Below, one piece after another: positions 9,046 to 18,286 of a DNA stretch of 64,000 nucleotides (positions are counted from its first letter, which is position 1; each line of letters opens with the position of its first letter). Both the position numbers and the translations under genes were made by a program. Location of the stretch: NCBI GenBank assembly GCA_965243605.1, contig CBDEVQ010000117.1, positions 1 through 64,000 of the forward strand, read 5' to 3'. The notes below the pieces were generated by a model. It had not been told where the DNA came from. It made no database searches and was given only the letters and a program-made list of their open reading frames with translations. The stretch comes from JBMYYR01 sp965243605. GTDB lineage: Bacteria; Bacteroidota; Bacteroidia; Flavobacteriales; CAJXXR01.

Positions 9046-9951
9046 CTACTTTGTGAATTTTTTAATAATCGAGCTGATTTGTTCTTGAGTTTTATAGTTT
9101 TCGTCATCAAATAGGTATTTGTAAAGTAACTTATTATCAACTTTAGCATTTAACTCTAAATTTGCTTGTTTACCAAAAACAACATTCCATTCTTTTCTAA
9201 CAAGTTCCCATTTTTGTTTGTGCTCTTTCCACCAATTGGCTGCTGCTTGACATTTAGAGTCGTCAACTTTAACATAGGTGTTATATCCTTTCTCTTTCGC
9301 TAAAAGGACATCTTCCTTTCCTTCTGTTCTAATGACTTTACTGTTGTCTTGATCGTGCAACCAACCATATTCCGTAATTTCTTGTCTATTCCCTCTAACG
9401 GTAACATTATAATCACTTCTTTGAGTATATTCTCTTCTTGGTAATGGAGCATCGGTCGTATTTTCCCAATAGCTTTTTCCATCTACATGTACCCATGAAG
9501 CAGACCCTTCATATCTTGGGCTATCGTCTACCTGAAATACTTTCTGTGTCCATTGCTTTTTTACTTCAGACTTTGGTTTATGGATATAATTCCATGTATT
9601 ATCACCATTAAACATATAAAAATCTGTATTTTCATAAGCCCAGTCTTGTCTCCAATGTTTAATAATATGAGGACTAGACGGTGGTCCTACTTGTAATAAA
9701 TGTTGAATAGATACATTATTTTTATCTTCTTCTACAAGCTGAGCCCATTCTAATGCTTTTGCTATTTTCTGTTTTGAAGGATGATATAATGAATCCTCAC
9801 TATATTCAAATGTCTCAGAAAAATTGAAAGTAACTTCATAGCAACCACACATACTTTTAATGGCCTCTATGTCTTTTTTCTTTGCATTTTGTGCTTGTAG
9901 TGAATACGCACATGCAATGGTTAAAATGGATGAAATAATACGTTTGTTCAT
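9046..9951 (-). CDS. DUF6607 family secreted protein, first gene of the iron-type operon
   Basis: 301 residues with a signal peptide (MNKRIISSILTIACAYSLQA). The mature part contains the features I associate with DUF6607: an early MCGCYEVTFNFSETF, a HWRQDWAYEN block and several Trp-rich stretches. The function is unknown; the gene typically heads or accompanies TonB receptor operons in Bacteroidota. Here it is the first gene of the minus-strand cluster and is preceded by a palindromic operator-like sequence at 9969-9989. It may act as a periplasmic or outer-membrane-associated accessory of the receptor, which is an inference from genomic context. Confidence 0.78.
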   Translation of the reverse strand: MNKRIISSILTIACAYSLQAQNAKKKDIEAIKSMCGCYEVTFNFSETFEYSEDSLYHPSKQKIAKALEWAQLVEEDKNNVSIQHLLQVGPPSSPHIIKHWRQDWAYENTDFYMFNGDNTWNYIHKPKSEVKKQWTQKVFQVDDSPRYEGSASWVHVDGKSYWENTTDAPLPRREYTQRSDYNVTVRGNRQEITEYGWLHDQDNSKVIRTEGKEDVLLAKEKGYNTYVKVDDSKCQAAANWWKEHKQKWELVRKEWNVVFGKQANLELNAKVDNKLLYKYLFDDENYKTQEQISSIIKKFTK

Positions 9952-9968
9952 TGTTTTCTTGTGAATTC

Positions 9969-9989
9969 TATTTAGATATATTCTAAATA
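9969..9989 (-). promoter_or_regulatory. Candidate metal-responsive operator in front of the iron-type operon
   Basis: The sequence TATTTAGA-TATAT-TCTAAATA has perfect 8-base arms around a 5-base spacer and lies 18 bp upstream of the DUF6607 start. The size and symmetry fit DtxR/IdeR- or Fur-family operators, which commonly repress siderophore-receptor operons when iron is plentiful. On the minus strand a TTG (in TTGAAAC) lies about 20 bp upstream of a TATCTAAA, so the palindrome would cover the promoter -7 region. The palindrome is seen; the identity of the regulator is inferred. Confidence 0.5.
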
Positions 9990-10345
9990 ATTAGTTTCAA
10001 GGCGAAATTATTAAGACTGATTATAAATAAAAATATTTCCATATTTAATTTTTAATAATAAAACCAGACTTATTACCTAACTACAAAAACATACCTTTAA
10101 ATACCTTAAAAACAACTATATAAAACAAAAAAACAATCTAAAATTTACATCAATTATTGACACGAACACTCGTTAAATAGGTTATAAATACAAGATTAAA
10201 ACTGAAAATTAATATCTGATTACCTAATATTAGTTAGACGATTTTAAGATTATTAAGACTCTCTCTTAATAAAATTATCATTTATCCCTTTAAAAGGGAT
10301 CTAATACCAAGAGTTCTACTCTGAATAATACAGATATATAAACAC
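9990..10345. other. AT-rich non-coding gap; small palindrome at 10284-10300
   Basis: I see no gene here. The stretch is very AT-rich and separates the iron-type operon from the next minus-strand transcription unit. The only clear structure is a perfect short palindrome, ATCCCTTT-A-AAAGGGAT at 10284-10300, with no T-run on either side, so it is not a convincing terminator. Confidence 0.4.
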
Positions 10346-10378
10346 AAAAAAAAAGCGCCATTAATAATGACGCTTTTT
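10346..10378 (-). terminator. Intrinsic terminator after the SBBP-repeat gene
   Basis: Read on the minus strand, a stem AAAAGCG.CATT / AATG.CGCTTTT with one mismatch is followed by a run of about nine T. It lies 31 bp past the stop codon of the gene ending at 10409. Confidence 0.75.
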
Positions 10379-10408
10379 CTTCATATTCTATCTTAAATAG
10401 TTTCTAGA

Positions 10409-12547
10409 CTAATGGCTATTGGCTCTAATTAATTTCTTCGTATATCGTTTATTTTCCAATATGAATTCAAGATAATAAATACCATTTTCCATAGGAACCA
10501 AAATTGTGTTTTCTAATGGTAATACCATTTTTCTATTTAGTATTACTCCTAAATTGTTTCTCAATACAACTTCTAATTCTATATCTCTTTTATTGAAAAC
10601 ATAAACATTTTCACCAGATATTGGATTAGGATATATACTTATGATATCATCAAAATACTCATCAACACTAATTTTATCAAAAGTGACACATTCCGATGTA
10701 TCAATACAACCTTGGTTATTAATAATTACAGCATAAGAATTTCCACTTTGTGGTTGCGAAAATGTTTCGTTAACAGATCCTGCTTGAACAACGAGCATAT
10801 TTTCACAGTTTATCCATTCGTAGGTCGTCCCTACCGGATTACCCGTAATTGTTAATGAAGCTGAATTCATTTGGATCGTTGTATTTAGAGTTTCATTTAT
10901 TGTAAGATCAATAGTTATTATACTATCACACCCTTCCATATTGACTAATGTATCTATATATGTACCCGTTGATGATAATATTTGCCCAGAAGGACTAATA
11001 AATGTGCTTTCACATGTACTTTCGATTAGGTTACTCTGTGTAGGGACACATCCTTCATTCAATTTAACAATAAAGCCATCAGAAGATCCATTTGATATTA
11101 AATTATGTACCCCTATAGTTGGATCGAAATCTGTCGTATTATTATAGGCACCAGTTATATATATAGATTGATTATTTCTTGTAATACTCATTCCTACATC
11201 TGAAAGATATGGCGAACTCGTAATACTTCCGAACTGATGTGCCCAAACAAAATTATTGACCGAGTCTATTTTAAGGACAAAAACATCATTTGACCCTAAG
11301 GCTGTTAAGGGATATGAACTCGTTGAAGAATTATCAAAATCTACGGAAGAGCCTGCCCCAAAAAAACCTGTTACATATTGATTCCCATTTTCATCAAAAT
11401 CAATATCTGTTACTCTATCTTCTGATGTTCCTCCTATTTGATAAACAGAAACATAATCACCTGCCGATGTTAATCGAGATATATATCCATCTTTATCTCC
11501 ATTAGAAGTCAATAATTGTGTTCCTATGCCAGGATCAAAATCAACCGTCCCTGAGAAATACCCCATCGTAATCACATCTCCAGATGGGTGAATTTCAATT
11601 TCCCATCCTAAATTCCCTTGAATTGTTCCTGAGGATGCTGGAAAATTCTTTGCCCAGACAAAATCACCATTAGCATCTAATTTAGATATATAAATTTCTG
11701 CTCGAGATGATACCGTTGTAGATAAATTATGAATTGATGCGCCTGGATTAAAATCGACTGTACCTTTAAAAAAACCAGATGAGTATATATTATCATTAGA
11801 ATCAACCGCTAATCCATAGCATATTTCATTTTGTGAAGTAGATCCAAAATTTCTTACCCAATCTAAATTTCCAGATGCATCTAACTTTACAACAAAGGAA
11901 TTGTATCCTGTTGATGAACCAAATCCACCAGAACTCAATAAAACTTGACCAGTTCCTGGATCAAAATCTGTTGTTCCCGTATAATTACCCCCTAAAATAA
12001 TATGACCAGAATTATCTATATCCATTGTATTTATTCGATCATATCCACTACCATGAAAAACTTTAACCCATAAATGATTCCCATCTTCATCTAACTTTTG
12101 AACGTAAGAGTCAAAGTCTCCAGAAGAAACTTTATTAACAACACCAGAACTAGGGTCAAAATCAACCGTATTTCTAAAATATCCTGCAACTAAGATATCC
12201 CCAGTATTGGTAATTTCTACATCATGAGCTCTATCAAATCCAGATCCACCCATTTTTTTTGCCCACATAAACGCACCAAACTCGTCGTACTTTGCGACAA
12301 AAATATCATTATTACCATAAGAAGATAAATTGTAAATATTAGAAGAAGGATCAAAGTCAACTGTGCCTTTAAAAGCTCCTACAGCAATTACATTTCCGTT
12401 TTGATCGGTTTCCATATCAAAACTCAAATCGTCTTGAATTCCTCCAAAACCATTAACCCAATCTAAAGAAACATTCTGAGCTTTAACATTTAAAATTAAA
12501 AAAATAAATAGGCAAAAAAGTGTTTTTAACTTATTACATTCAAACAT
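10409..12547 (-). CDS. T9SS-secreted beta-propeller protein with SBBP-type repeats
   Basis: 712 residues if the start is MFECNKLKTLFCLFIF at 12547, which gives a normal signal peptide ending NVKAQ; a longer frame reaches 12622 but puts 25 charged residues in front of it. About nine tandem repeats of ~48 residues follow, each with a core of the form GGSGFDRAHDVEI...GDILVAGYFRNTVDFDPSS, matching SBBP beta-propeller repeats. A linker (residues ~500-620) contains two TxCEST/CIDTSEC-like cysteine segments, and the C-terminal ~75 residues (SIYPNPISGENVYV...KRYTKKLIR) form a type A T9SS sorting domain. It is therefore predicted to be exported and anchored on the cell surface. No enzymatic domain is visible. 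The gene stands alone, with its own terminator at 10346-10378. Confidence 0.82.
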   Translation of the reverse strand: MFECNKLKTLFCLFIFLILNVKAQNVSLDWVNGFGGIQDDLSFDMETDQNGNVIAVGAFKGTVDFDPSSNIYNLSSYGNNDIFVAKYDEFGAFMWAKKMGGSGFDRAHDVEITNTGDILVAGYFRNTVDFDPSSGVVNKVSSGDFDSYVQKLDEDGNHLWVKVFHGSGYDRINTMDIDNSGHIILGGNYTGTTDFDPGTGQVLLSSGGFGSSTGYNSFVVKLDASGNLDWVRNFGSTSQNEICYGLAVDSNDNIYSSGFFKGTVDFNPGASIHNLSTTVSSRAEIYISKLDANGDFVWAKNFPASSGTIQGNLGWEIEIHPSGDVITMGYFSGTVDFDPGIGTQLLTSNGDKDGYISRLTSAGDYVSVYQIGGTSEDRVTDIDFDENGNQYVTGFFGAGSSVDFDNSSTSSYPLTALGSNDVFVLKIDSVNNFVWAHQFGSITSSPYLSDVGMSITRNNQSIYITGAYNNTTDFDPTIGVHNLISNGSSDGFIVKLNEGCVPTQSNLIESTCESTFISPSGQILSSTGTYIDTLVNMEGCDSIITIDLTINETLNTTIQMNSASLTITGNPVGTTYEWINCENMLVVQAGSVNETFSQPQSGNSYAVIINNQGCIDTSECVTFDKISVDEYFDDIISIYPNPISGENVYVFNKRDIELEVVLRNNLGVILNRKMVLPLENTILVPMENGIYYLEFILENKRYTKKLIRANSH

Positions 12548-12939
12548 AATATTACATTTTTTTTTGTAAAGATAATGTTTTATCTCAATTCTTAAAGTGC
12601 TAACAAATTCTACTAGATTCAAACGTATTAAACAAGGATATAAATTTAATTATACTTGTACATAATCCATTTTGTAGTTTTAAATGTTATTTTCAATAAG
12701 CTTAACTAATTATTATTATATTGGATAATTTACCTAAATTCAAGGTCATTAACCGATTCTTCATTAATTACATAACATTCTATTTTACCCATATTTGCTT
12801 TAATTGTTTCTTTTGATTGAATTAAATAATGCAATACGGTATTGATATTCCTTTAACTAATTACAAATCGTTCATCTTCATAAGATGATCCAGATAATAA
12901 ACTTCATTGGATTGTATTATTAATCTAACTATTTTAAAC
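12548..12939. other. Non-coding gap between two T9SS cargo genes
   Basis: No reading frame with gene-like properties and no convincing RNA gene was seen here. The sequence is AT-rich with scattered stops in all frames. It should contain the promoter of the SBBP-repeat gene near 12550-12620, but no good TAnnTTTG element with a matching -33 TTG stands out. Confidence 0.35.
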
Positions 12940-12971
12940 ACAAATACACCTTATTATTAAGATGTATTTGT
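12940..12971 (-). terminator. Probable terminator after the GH16 gene
   Basis: A 13-base stem ACAAATACA.CTT / AAG.TGTATTTGT with one mismatch and a 6-base loop (attatt) lies 21 bp past the stop codon at 12993. The following minus-strand sequence is only moderately T-rich, so termination strength is uncertain. Confidence 0.5.
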
Positions 12972-12992
12972 ACTTTGTATTTATCTCAAAAA

Positions 12993-15380
12993 TTATTGAA
13001 TAACTACTTTCTCTTGTTTTACATGGTCTGACCCACTAATTCTAACAATATATATTCCTTTATCTTCTATACATAATTCTAATGTAGCCGATAAATCTGT
13101 TATAGTATTTACTGTTTGACCTAAGTGATTAATAATATCTATTCTATTGTATTTTGATACATCTAAACCTGATACATGAATAACCCCTTGAGATGGGTTT
13201 GGATAAACTGTAAATCTTTCTGTGGGGTTAGCCATTATTCCTCTTAACCCTGAATTAGGTTCCTCTTTGGTTTGTTCATGTTTTGTTTTATTTTCACAAA
13301 TATCCTCTGTCTGATTAAGACATCGGTAAGCATAAACTTTATTGTATCCAAATCCGATGATATCATTATTAAAATCTCCATCGATATCACAAATCATTCG
13401 TGGTGATTTATTTAAAGAAGCCCATCCTTGTTGCTGAGCAAAGTTATCCAATACATTTTGGTAACTGTGAAATGAAGCTGCTGTTGGTGTCGATTTTGAT
13501 ATAGCTATTTGTGTATAATTGTCACCAAATCCGATGATATCTTCTTTACAATCTCCATTTACATCTGCCAACATTCTTGGATACGTATCCATGTCTATCC
13601 ACGCTTGTTCTTTTGTATAATGTTCTAATACATAATCAACTGGACTAAACCCTCCATTAGCTTTACCTAAACTAACTGTTACATATTTATATCCAAAAGC
13701 TACAATATCTGCTCGATCATCTCCATTGACATCTCCAATTAAACGAGGACGTTCTTCCATGCTATTCCAACCTTGCTCCAACGTATAATCTTCTAAAGCG
13801 TATGATGATGGCCCAAACGTTCCATTTCCTAGACCTAATGATACTCTTACATATTTCCATCCAAAAGCAATAATATCGATCTTACCATCTCCATTTACAT
13901 CTCCTAATTTTCTAGTTCTTAGATCTTGATTAACAAAATCTTGTTCTTTTGTATAAAACTTTATTGCATTGAATGGAGAATTAAACTGATTTGTTGTAGA
14001 ATTCCATAAAGCAACTTTTGTCCATGTTGTTCCAAAGGCTATAATGTCCAAATAACCATCGCCATTTACATCACCTAACATTCGTGGACGTTCATTCTGA
14101 TTCGTATAACCTTGTTCTTTGGTAAAATCTTGAAAAGCATTCTGCTTAGAATCGAAACCTGTTCCATTTCCTAATCTAAAAGACGTCCAATTCTTACCAA
14201 AAGCAACGATATCATCTTTACCATCTCCATTAATATCACCTATTAAACGTGGGTATTTTTCTTGATTCGTATACCCTTGTTCTTTAGTATAATCATGAAA
14301 AGAATAAATAGGAGTACCTAATGTACCATCTGATTGTCCATAAGAAAGTAAAGCGTATTTCCATGCAAAAGCGACTACATCTGCGCGACCATCTCCATTA
14401 AAATCTCCAGTTAATCGAGGACGTTCATTCTGGTTATTATACCCTTGTAAATGGCCATATTCCTCTATAGATTCCTGAAATTCACAAGACTTCTTATAAA
14501 TTCTTACGTAATCAACCTCAAATACTCCTGGAAACTGATTTAAAGCAACCATATCGTCCAAATAACCTTCTGTTGCAAGGCCAGAATATCCGACTATACT
14601 TAAGTTTAATATTACTTTCCCTGGATTAACGACAGGTAAACCACATACAGGATTATTCACTTGTCTAGCAAATTGGTTATTAACATACCACGTCATCCCT
14701 TCAGGTGTCCAATCTACTCCAATTGTATAAAATTCTTCTGTTACATTCCCCGTTACTGCTATATGCTCAGAATCTTTTGTAATTTTACTACATGGATCAT
14801 TTGGATCATCTGGATTATTTGGATCATGATTTGGATTATATACATGATAATTGGTTCCTATATGATGTTCTCCATTAAAATGTTTATTCTCATAAAAATC
14901 TATTTCATTCCAAGGACCTCCACTAAATAGCCAAAAAGCAGAGCTAAAACGATTTCCAACTGGCATTTTACATCGAACTTCATAATATCCATAATGATAG
15001 TTCTGTTTCGTACGCAACATACCTGTAGTATATTGATAATCAAAACTATCTAAAACTCCTTCTTCCCAGTTTTCGTACCAAATTCCAGTATAGTTTTCTT
15101 CAATACATTTAATCTTTAATGTCCCATTGGATACTTCTAAATTATCAGGTCCAGATTTATAAAAAGCACGTTCATATTTATCACTAGTATTTGGGTTTGA
15201 ACCATTCGCATTGTGTATTTTGTCCCATTGACTTAATGAAGGATCATTAAACTCATCAGAAAATACAATTTCCCAGCCTGGCTTATACAGTGGATTAGTC
15301 ACCGTAGGTGCACTAATTTGACAATTTACACTCAAAATTTGTCCCAATCCTAAAAGTGCTAAAGCATACGTTTTTTTCAT
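12993..15380 (-). CDS. Secreted GH16 beta-glucanase with seven FG-GAP repeats and T9SS tail
   Basis: 795 residues. A signal peptide (to ~20) precedes a glycoside hydrolase family 16 domain (~30-290). Its catalytic signature is EIDFYE at residues 159-164, the ExDxxE form of the laminarinase branch, with E159 as nucleophile and E164 as acid/base. Residues ~300-690 hold seven FG-GAP/VCBS-like repeats of ~55 residues. Each has a Ca-binding loop GDxNGDGxxDI(I/V)AFG preceded by KEQGYTNQxxRPRL, consistent with a seven-bladed propeller. The end (~720-795, FTVYPNPSQGVIHVSG...QEKVVIQ) is a type A T9SS sorting domain. The likely role is surface or secreted degradation of laminarin-type beta-1,3-glucan. 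An Asn/Asp/Pro-rich insert (HDPNNPDDPNDP) sits shortly after the catalytic loop. No polysaccharide-utilisation SusC/D genes are adjacent. Confidence 0.9.
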   Translation of the reverse strand: MKKTYALALLGLGQILSVNCQISAPTVTNPLYKPGWEIVFSDEFNDPSLSQWDKIHNANGSNPNTSDKYERAFYKSGPDNLEVSNGTLKIKCIEENYTGIWYENWEEGVLDSFDYQYTTGMLRTKQNYHYGYYEVRCKMPVGNRFSSAFWLFSGGPWNEIDFYENKHFNGEHHIGTNYHVYNPNHDPNNPDDPNDPCSKITKDSEHIAVTGNVTEEFYTIGVDWTPEGMTWYVNNQFARQVNNPVCGLPVVNPGKVILNLSIVGYSGLATEGYLDDMVALNQFPGVFEVDYVRIYKKSCEFQESIEEYGHLQGYNNQNERPRLTGDFNGDGRADVVAFAWKYALLSYGQSDGTLGTPIYSFHDYTKEQGYTNQEKYPRLIGDINGDGKDDIVAFGKNWTSFRLGNGTGFDSKQNAFQDFTKEQGYTNQNERPRMLGDVNGDGYLDIIAFGTTWTKVALWNSTTNQFNSPFNAIKFYTKEQDFVNQDLRTRKLGDVNGDGKIDIIAFGWKYVRVSLGLGNGTFGPSSYALEDYTLEQGWNSMEERPRLIGDVNGDDRADIVAFGYKYVTVSLGKANGGFSPVDYVLEHYTKEQAWIDMDTYPRMLADVNGDCKEDIIGFGDNYTQIAISKSTPTAASFHSYQNVLDNFAQQQGWASLNKSPRMICDIDGDFNNDIIGFGYNKVYAYRCLNQTEDICENKTKHEQTKEEPNSGLRGIMANPTERFTVYPNPSQGVIHVSGLDVSKYNRIDIINHLGQTVNTITDLSATLELCIEDKGIYIVRISGSDHVKQEKVVIQ
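14794..14838 (-). repeat. Imperfect 9-bp tandem repeat inside the GH16 domain
   Basis: Five near-copies of ggatcattt (ggatcattt, ggatcatct, ggattattt, ggatcatga, tttggatta) encode the Asp/Asn/Pro-rich loop HDPNNPDDPNDP. Because the unit is a multiple of three it can change in number without breaking the frame. Confidence 0.6.
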
Positions 15381-15788
15381 TTATTATTATTGATATAATT
15401 AACTTTTAATATTATCGACTTAGGCAAAAGTATGTAAACCAAATCTATACTTACAATAATATTAAGATATTATTACATTTAAATGTTTTTACTTTCAAAA
15501 CTCAATCATTAGTAAATTATCGCATAATCATCTTAAGATCAACGATTAATAAATTAAAAAAACAAGATACAAAAAAATATCAAACCATAAATACCCCTAA
15601 CAATCACCCTTTATTATTAATGACTACAACATTATAAAAAAATAACAATTGTGTTATTCAAAAAACAGTTTTTTTCACATAATAAAATCCCTCACTCTCA
15701 CATATTACACTTATATAATATATAAAATACATATACGCTTTTAAGTACATTATAACTTTTTACTACTGGACTTTTTATTAATTCTGGT
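15381..15788. other. Non-coding AT-rich gap
   Basis: I see no gene. The sequence contains long A/T tracts and presumably carries the promoter of the GH16 gene, but no confident promoter element was identified. Confidence 0.35.
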
Positions 15789-15850
15789 AAAACCCAGAAC
15801 TATTGTTTGAATTAAGGCATACATATTACTCTTACAATAGTTCTGGTTTT
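15789..15850 (-). terminator. Long-loop hairpin after the efflux permease gene
   Basis: The arms AAAACCCAGAACTATTGT (15789-15806) and ACAATAGTTCTGGTTTT (15834-15850) are complementary with a single bulged C. They enclose a 27-base loop and start 13 bp past the stop codon at 15864. On the minus strand the stem ends in GGGTTTT. It is the only candidate terminator for the three-gene export operon. Confidence 0.5.
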
Positions 15851-15863
15851 ACATTACTTTTAT

Positions 15864-18275
15864 TTATTCAAATTTCAAATACTTTATTAAATCTACTTTA
15901 GTAGCTTGATATGCTTTCACTCCAACCACTACAGAAACAAGAATTAGAAGTATAAATGGGGTTAATACGTATGGCCAAAAAGGCATATCTATTCTATACA
16001 CAAAATCGTTTAACCATTCTTGCATAAAATAATACGCTATAGGAATAAGTAAAACAGACGCAAATAATGCCATTTGAATAAATTGTTTTAATAAAGGAAT
16101 CATAATTTGTTTAACACTAGCGCCTAATGTTTTACGGATTGCAACCTCCTTTAAACGTTGTTGAATAGTTAACGTTGCTAAAGCAAAAAGCCCTAATAAA
16201 GATATTAATATCACTACAAACGATAGAATTAGAAATAACGTTTGCTGTTTCTTAAAGCGTTTATACGTGTATTCAAAATTCTTATCCAAAAATGTATAGG
16301 TAAATGGATAATCAGCATCTATATTGTTTTTCCAAAAGGATTCAATAGTAGAAATTGTTTCCTGTATATGCTCCGGCTTAATTTTTATTTGAATATTGTT
16401 TACCCAATCCGAAGATGATTTAAACGTATTATAATGCATCATGAACATTGGTCCTATTTCTTCATCAAATCCACTTGTATGGTAATCTTGTATTAAACCT
16501 ACAACTTCCATATTTCCATCTCTGTTAGGGCTACTCCAACCAATTTTAATCTTCTTACCAATAGGGTCATTATAAATTCCTATTCTACGAGCCGCTGTTT
16601 CATTTATTACAATACTTGTTAAAGTATCTTGTGCATACCTCTCAGATAGCGTTCGACCTTTTAATAGTTTAATACCAGCAAAATCAACATAATTGTAATC
16701 TGTCACATTGTTAGCCGCATTAAAACTTTCTCCATTATAATTAAAGTTTGTTCCGCTTGCAAACCCATTCCCTGGCACAAAAACACTTCTAGAAACATCA
16801 ACAATATCAGGTTTCTGTGTTAAAACAGATTTAAGTAAGTCATATTTCTCGGACTGCTTACCAATATCATATACATCGACCACTAGAATATGATCTTTTT
16901 CAAATCCTAAATCCTTATTCATCATAAAGTCTATTTGAGAATAGATAACAAATACTCCAATAAGGAAAAACCCAGAGATTAAAAACTGTATCGATAGCAT
17001 AAGGTGACGCAAATACACTCCACCTTTACTTCTTGAAAAGTTTCCTTTTAATACTTTAGATGGTTTAAAGTTGGACAAATATAGAGCTGGTACAATTCCT
17101 ACAATTATAGCAATACCAAAAGTTACAGCAGCTAAAACACCCAATACAAAAGGATTATAAATGGATAAATTTTTATCCAAAAACTGATTAAATAATGGCA
17201 GAAGAAGTTCCACCAAAATACAAGAAAACATGAATGCTATTACGGCTTGAACACCAATTTCTAATACATACTGAAAAATAAGGTTAAGCTTTTGCAGTCC
17301 CAAGGTTTTCTTTACACCAATTTCCTTGGCTCTTTGACTTGCTGATGCTGTAGATAGGTTAATAAAGTTAACACTAGAAATTAGAATTAATAAGATTGAT
17401 AAACTTAATAAAACCATTATTAATTTATAATTCCCAGAACCTTCAGGGCCCCCACTTTTGGCTATATGATGAAAGCGTATTGTAGATAACTGTTCTGGTA
17501 CAACTTCCATTATTCCATACGTTTCATTAAATTCAGCTAATGAGAGCCCCATTTCTTTGGCTATTGGCTTGCTAAAACGTTCAATAATAATATGGTCCAT
17601 TTTAGACTTTATTACTCCAATACTGGTATTGGGTTGAACTTTACAAAACACTTCATTTTGATAATCTCCCCAGTTTACATCTAAATCTTCATATGGTATT
17701 AAAATTTGAGGTTCAATATGTGCGTGCCCTTGGATTTTATATACGACAGATATCTCCCAATTTTTTTCTTCTATTATTAAATGCTTACCAATGGGATTTT
17801 CGCCTTTAAACAATTGTTCAGACATTTTTTCTGAAATGGCAATCTGATTCGGTTTAGTATTGAAATCATTTAATAGTCCTGATCGAATGGAATACGGAAA
17901 GAAACTAAAAAAATCGCCTTGAAAGTACGTTACTTTACCACAGATGGTCTTTTGTTTACCAACTTTAATTAATCTACTTTCATAAAATGGAGATACCAAT
18001 AAAGTCGATTCAACCTCTGGAATATCCGTATTAAAATACGTATAAGCTCCAACCGTATTCACTGACCAAATTCCATTTTTACTCGATTTTATCGACAACC
18101 TATAGATGTCTTCTCTATTAGGGTTCCATTGATTATACCCCTTTTCGTCGTAAAAATATAAAAGTACAATAAGCAAACCTGTCAAACCAAGTGTTAAACC
18201 CAAGATATTTACTCCTGTATTAAGAAGGTTCTTTTTCAAATTTCTATAAAATATTTTAAGCCAAATTTTTATCAT
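15864..18275 (-). CDS. ABC transporter permease, MacB/FtsX type
   Basis: 803 residues with the standard Bacteroidota double layout: an N-terminal helix (~17-42), a periplasmic MacB-PCD domain, three helices of an FtsX domain (~283-425), a second N-terminal-like helix and periplasmic domain (~430-675), and a final three-helix FtsX domain (~685-790). Conserved FtsX segments RAKEIGVKKTLG and RLKEVAIRKTLGAS couple the permease to its ATPase. It belongs to the mechanotransmission-type exporters that move peptides, lipids or drugs from the periplasm. It is the last gene of the adaptor-ATPase-permease operon (11 bp from the ATPase). The substrate is unknown. No outer-membrane TolC-like gene is adjacent. 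Confidence 0.88.
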   Translation of the reverse strand: MIKIWLKIFYRNLKKNLLNTGVNILGLTLGLTGLLIVLLYFYDEKGYNQWNPNREDIYRLSIKSSKNGIWSVNTVGAYTYFNTDIPEVESTLLVSPFYESRLIKVGKQKTICGKVTYFQGDFFSFFPYSIRSGLLNDFNTKPNQIAISEKMSEQLFKGENPIGKHLIIEEKNWEISVVYKIQGHAHIEPQILIPYEDLDVNWGDYQNEVFCKVQPNTSIGVIKSKMDHIIIERFSKPIAKEMGLSLAEFNETYGIMEVVPEQLSTIRFHHIAKSGGPEGSGNYKLIMVLLSLSILLILISSVNFINLSTASASQRAKEIGVKKTLGLQKLNLIFQYVLEIGVQAVIAFMFSCILVELLLPLFNQFLDKNLSIYNPFVLGVLAAVTFGIAIIVGIVPALYLSNFKPSKVLKGNFSRSKGGVYLRHLMLSIQFLISGFFLIGVFVIYSQIDFMMNKDLGFEKDHILVVDVYDIGKQSEKYDLLKSVLTQKPDIVDVSRSVFVPGNGFASGTNFNYNGESFNAANNVTDYNYVDFAGIKLLKGRTLSERYAQDTLTSIVINETAARRIGIYNDPIGKKIKIGWSSPNRDGNMEVVGLIQDYHTSGFDEEIGPMFMMHYNTFKSSSDWVNNIQIKIKPEHIQETISTIESFWKNNIDADYPFTYTFLDKNFEYTYKRFKKQQTLFLILSFVVILISLLGLFALATLTIQQRLKEVAIRKTLGASVKQIMIPLLKQFIQMALFASVLLIPIAYYFMQEWLNDFVYRIDMPFWPYVLTPFILLILVSVVVGVKAYQATKVDLIKYLKFE

Positions 18276-18286
18276 AACCTCCCTAT

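Noticed and set aside
10284..10300. Short palindrome ATCCCTTT-A-AAAGGGAT considered as a terminator.
   Set aside because: No T-run on either strand and no gene ends close by.
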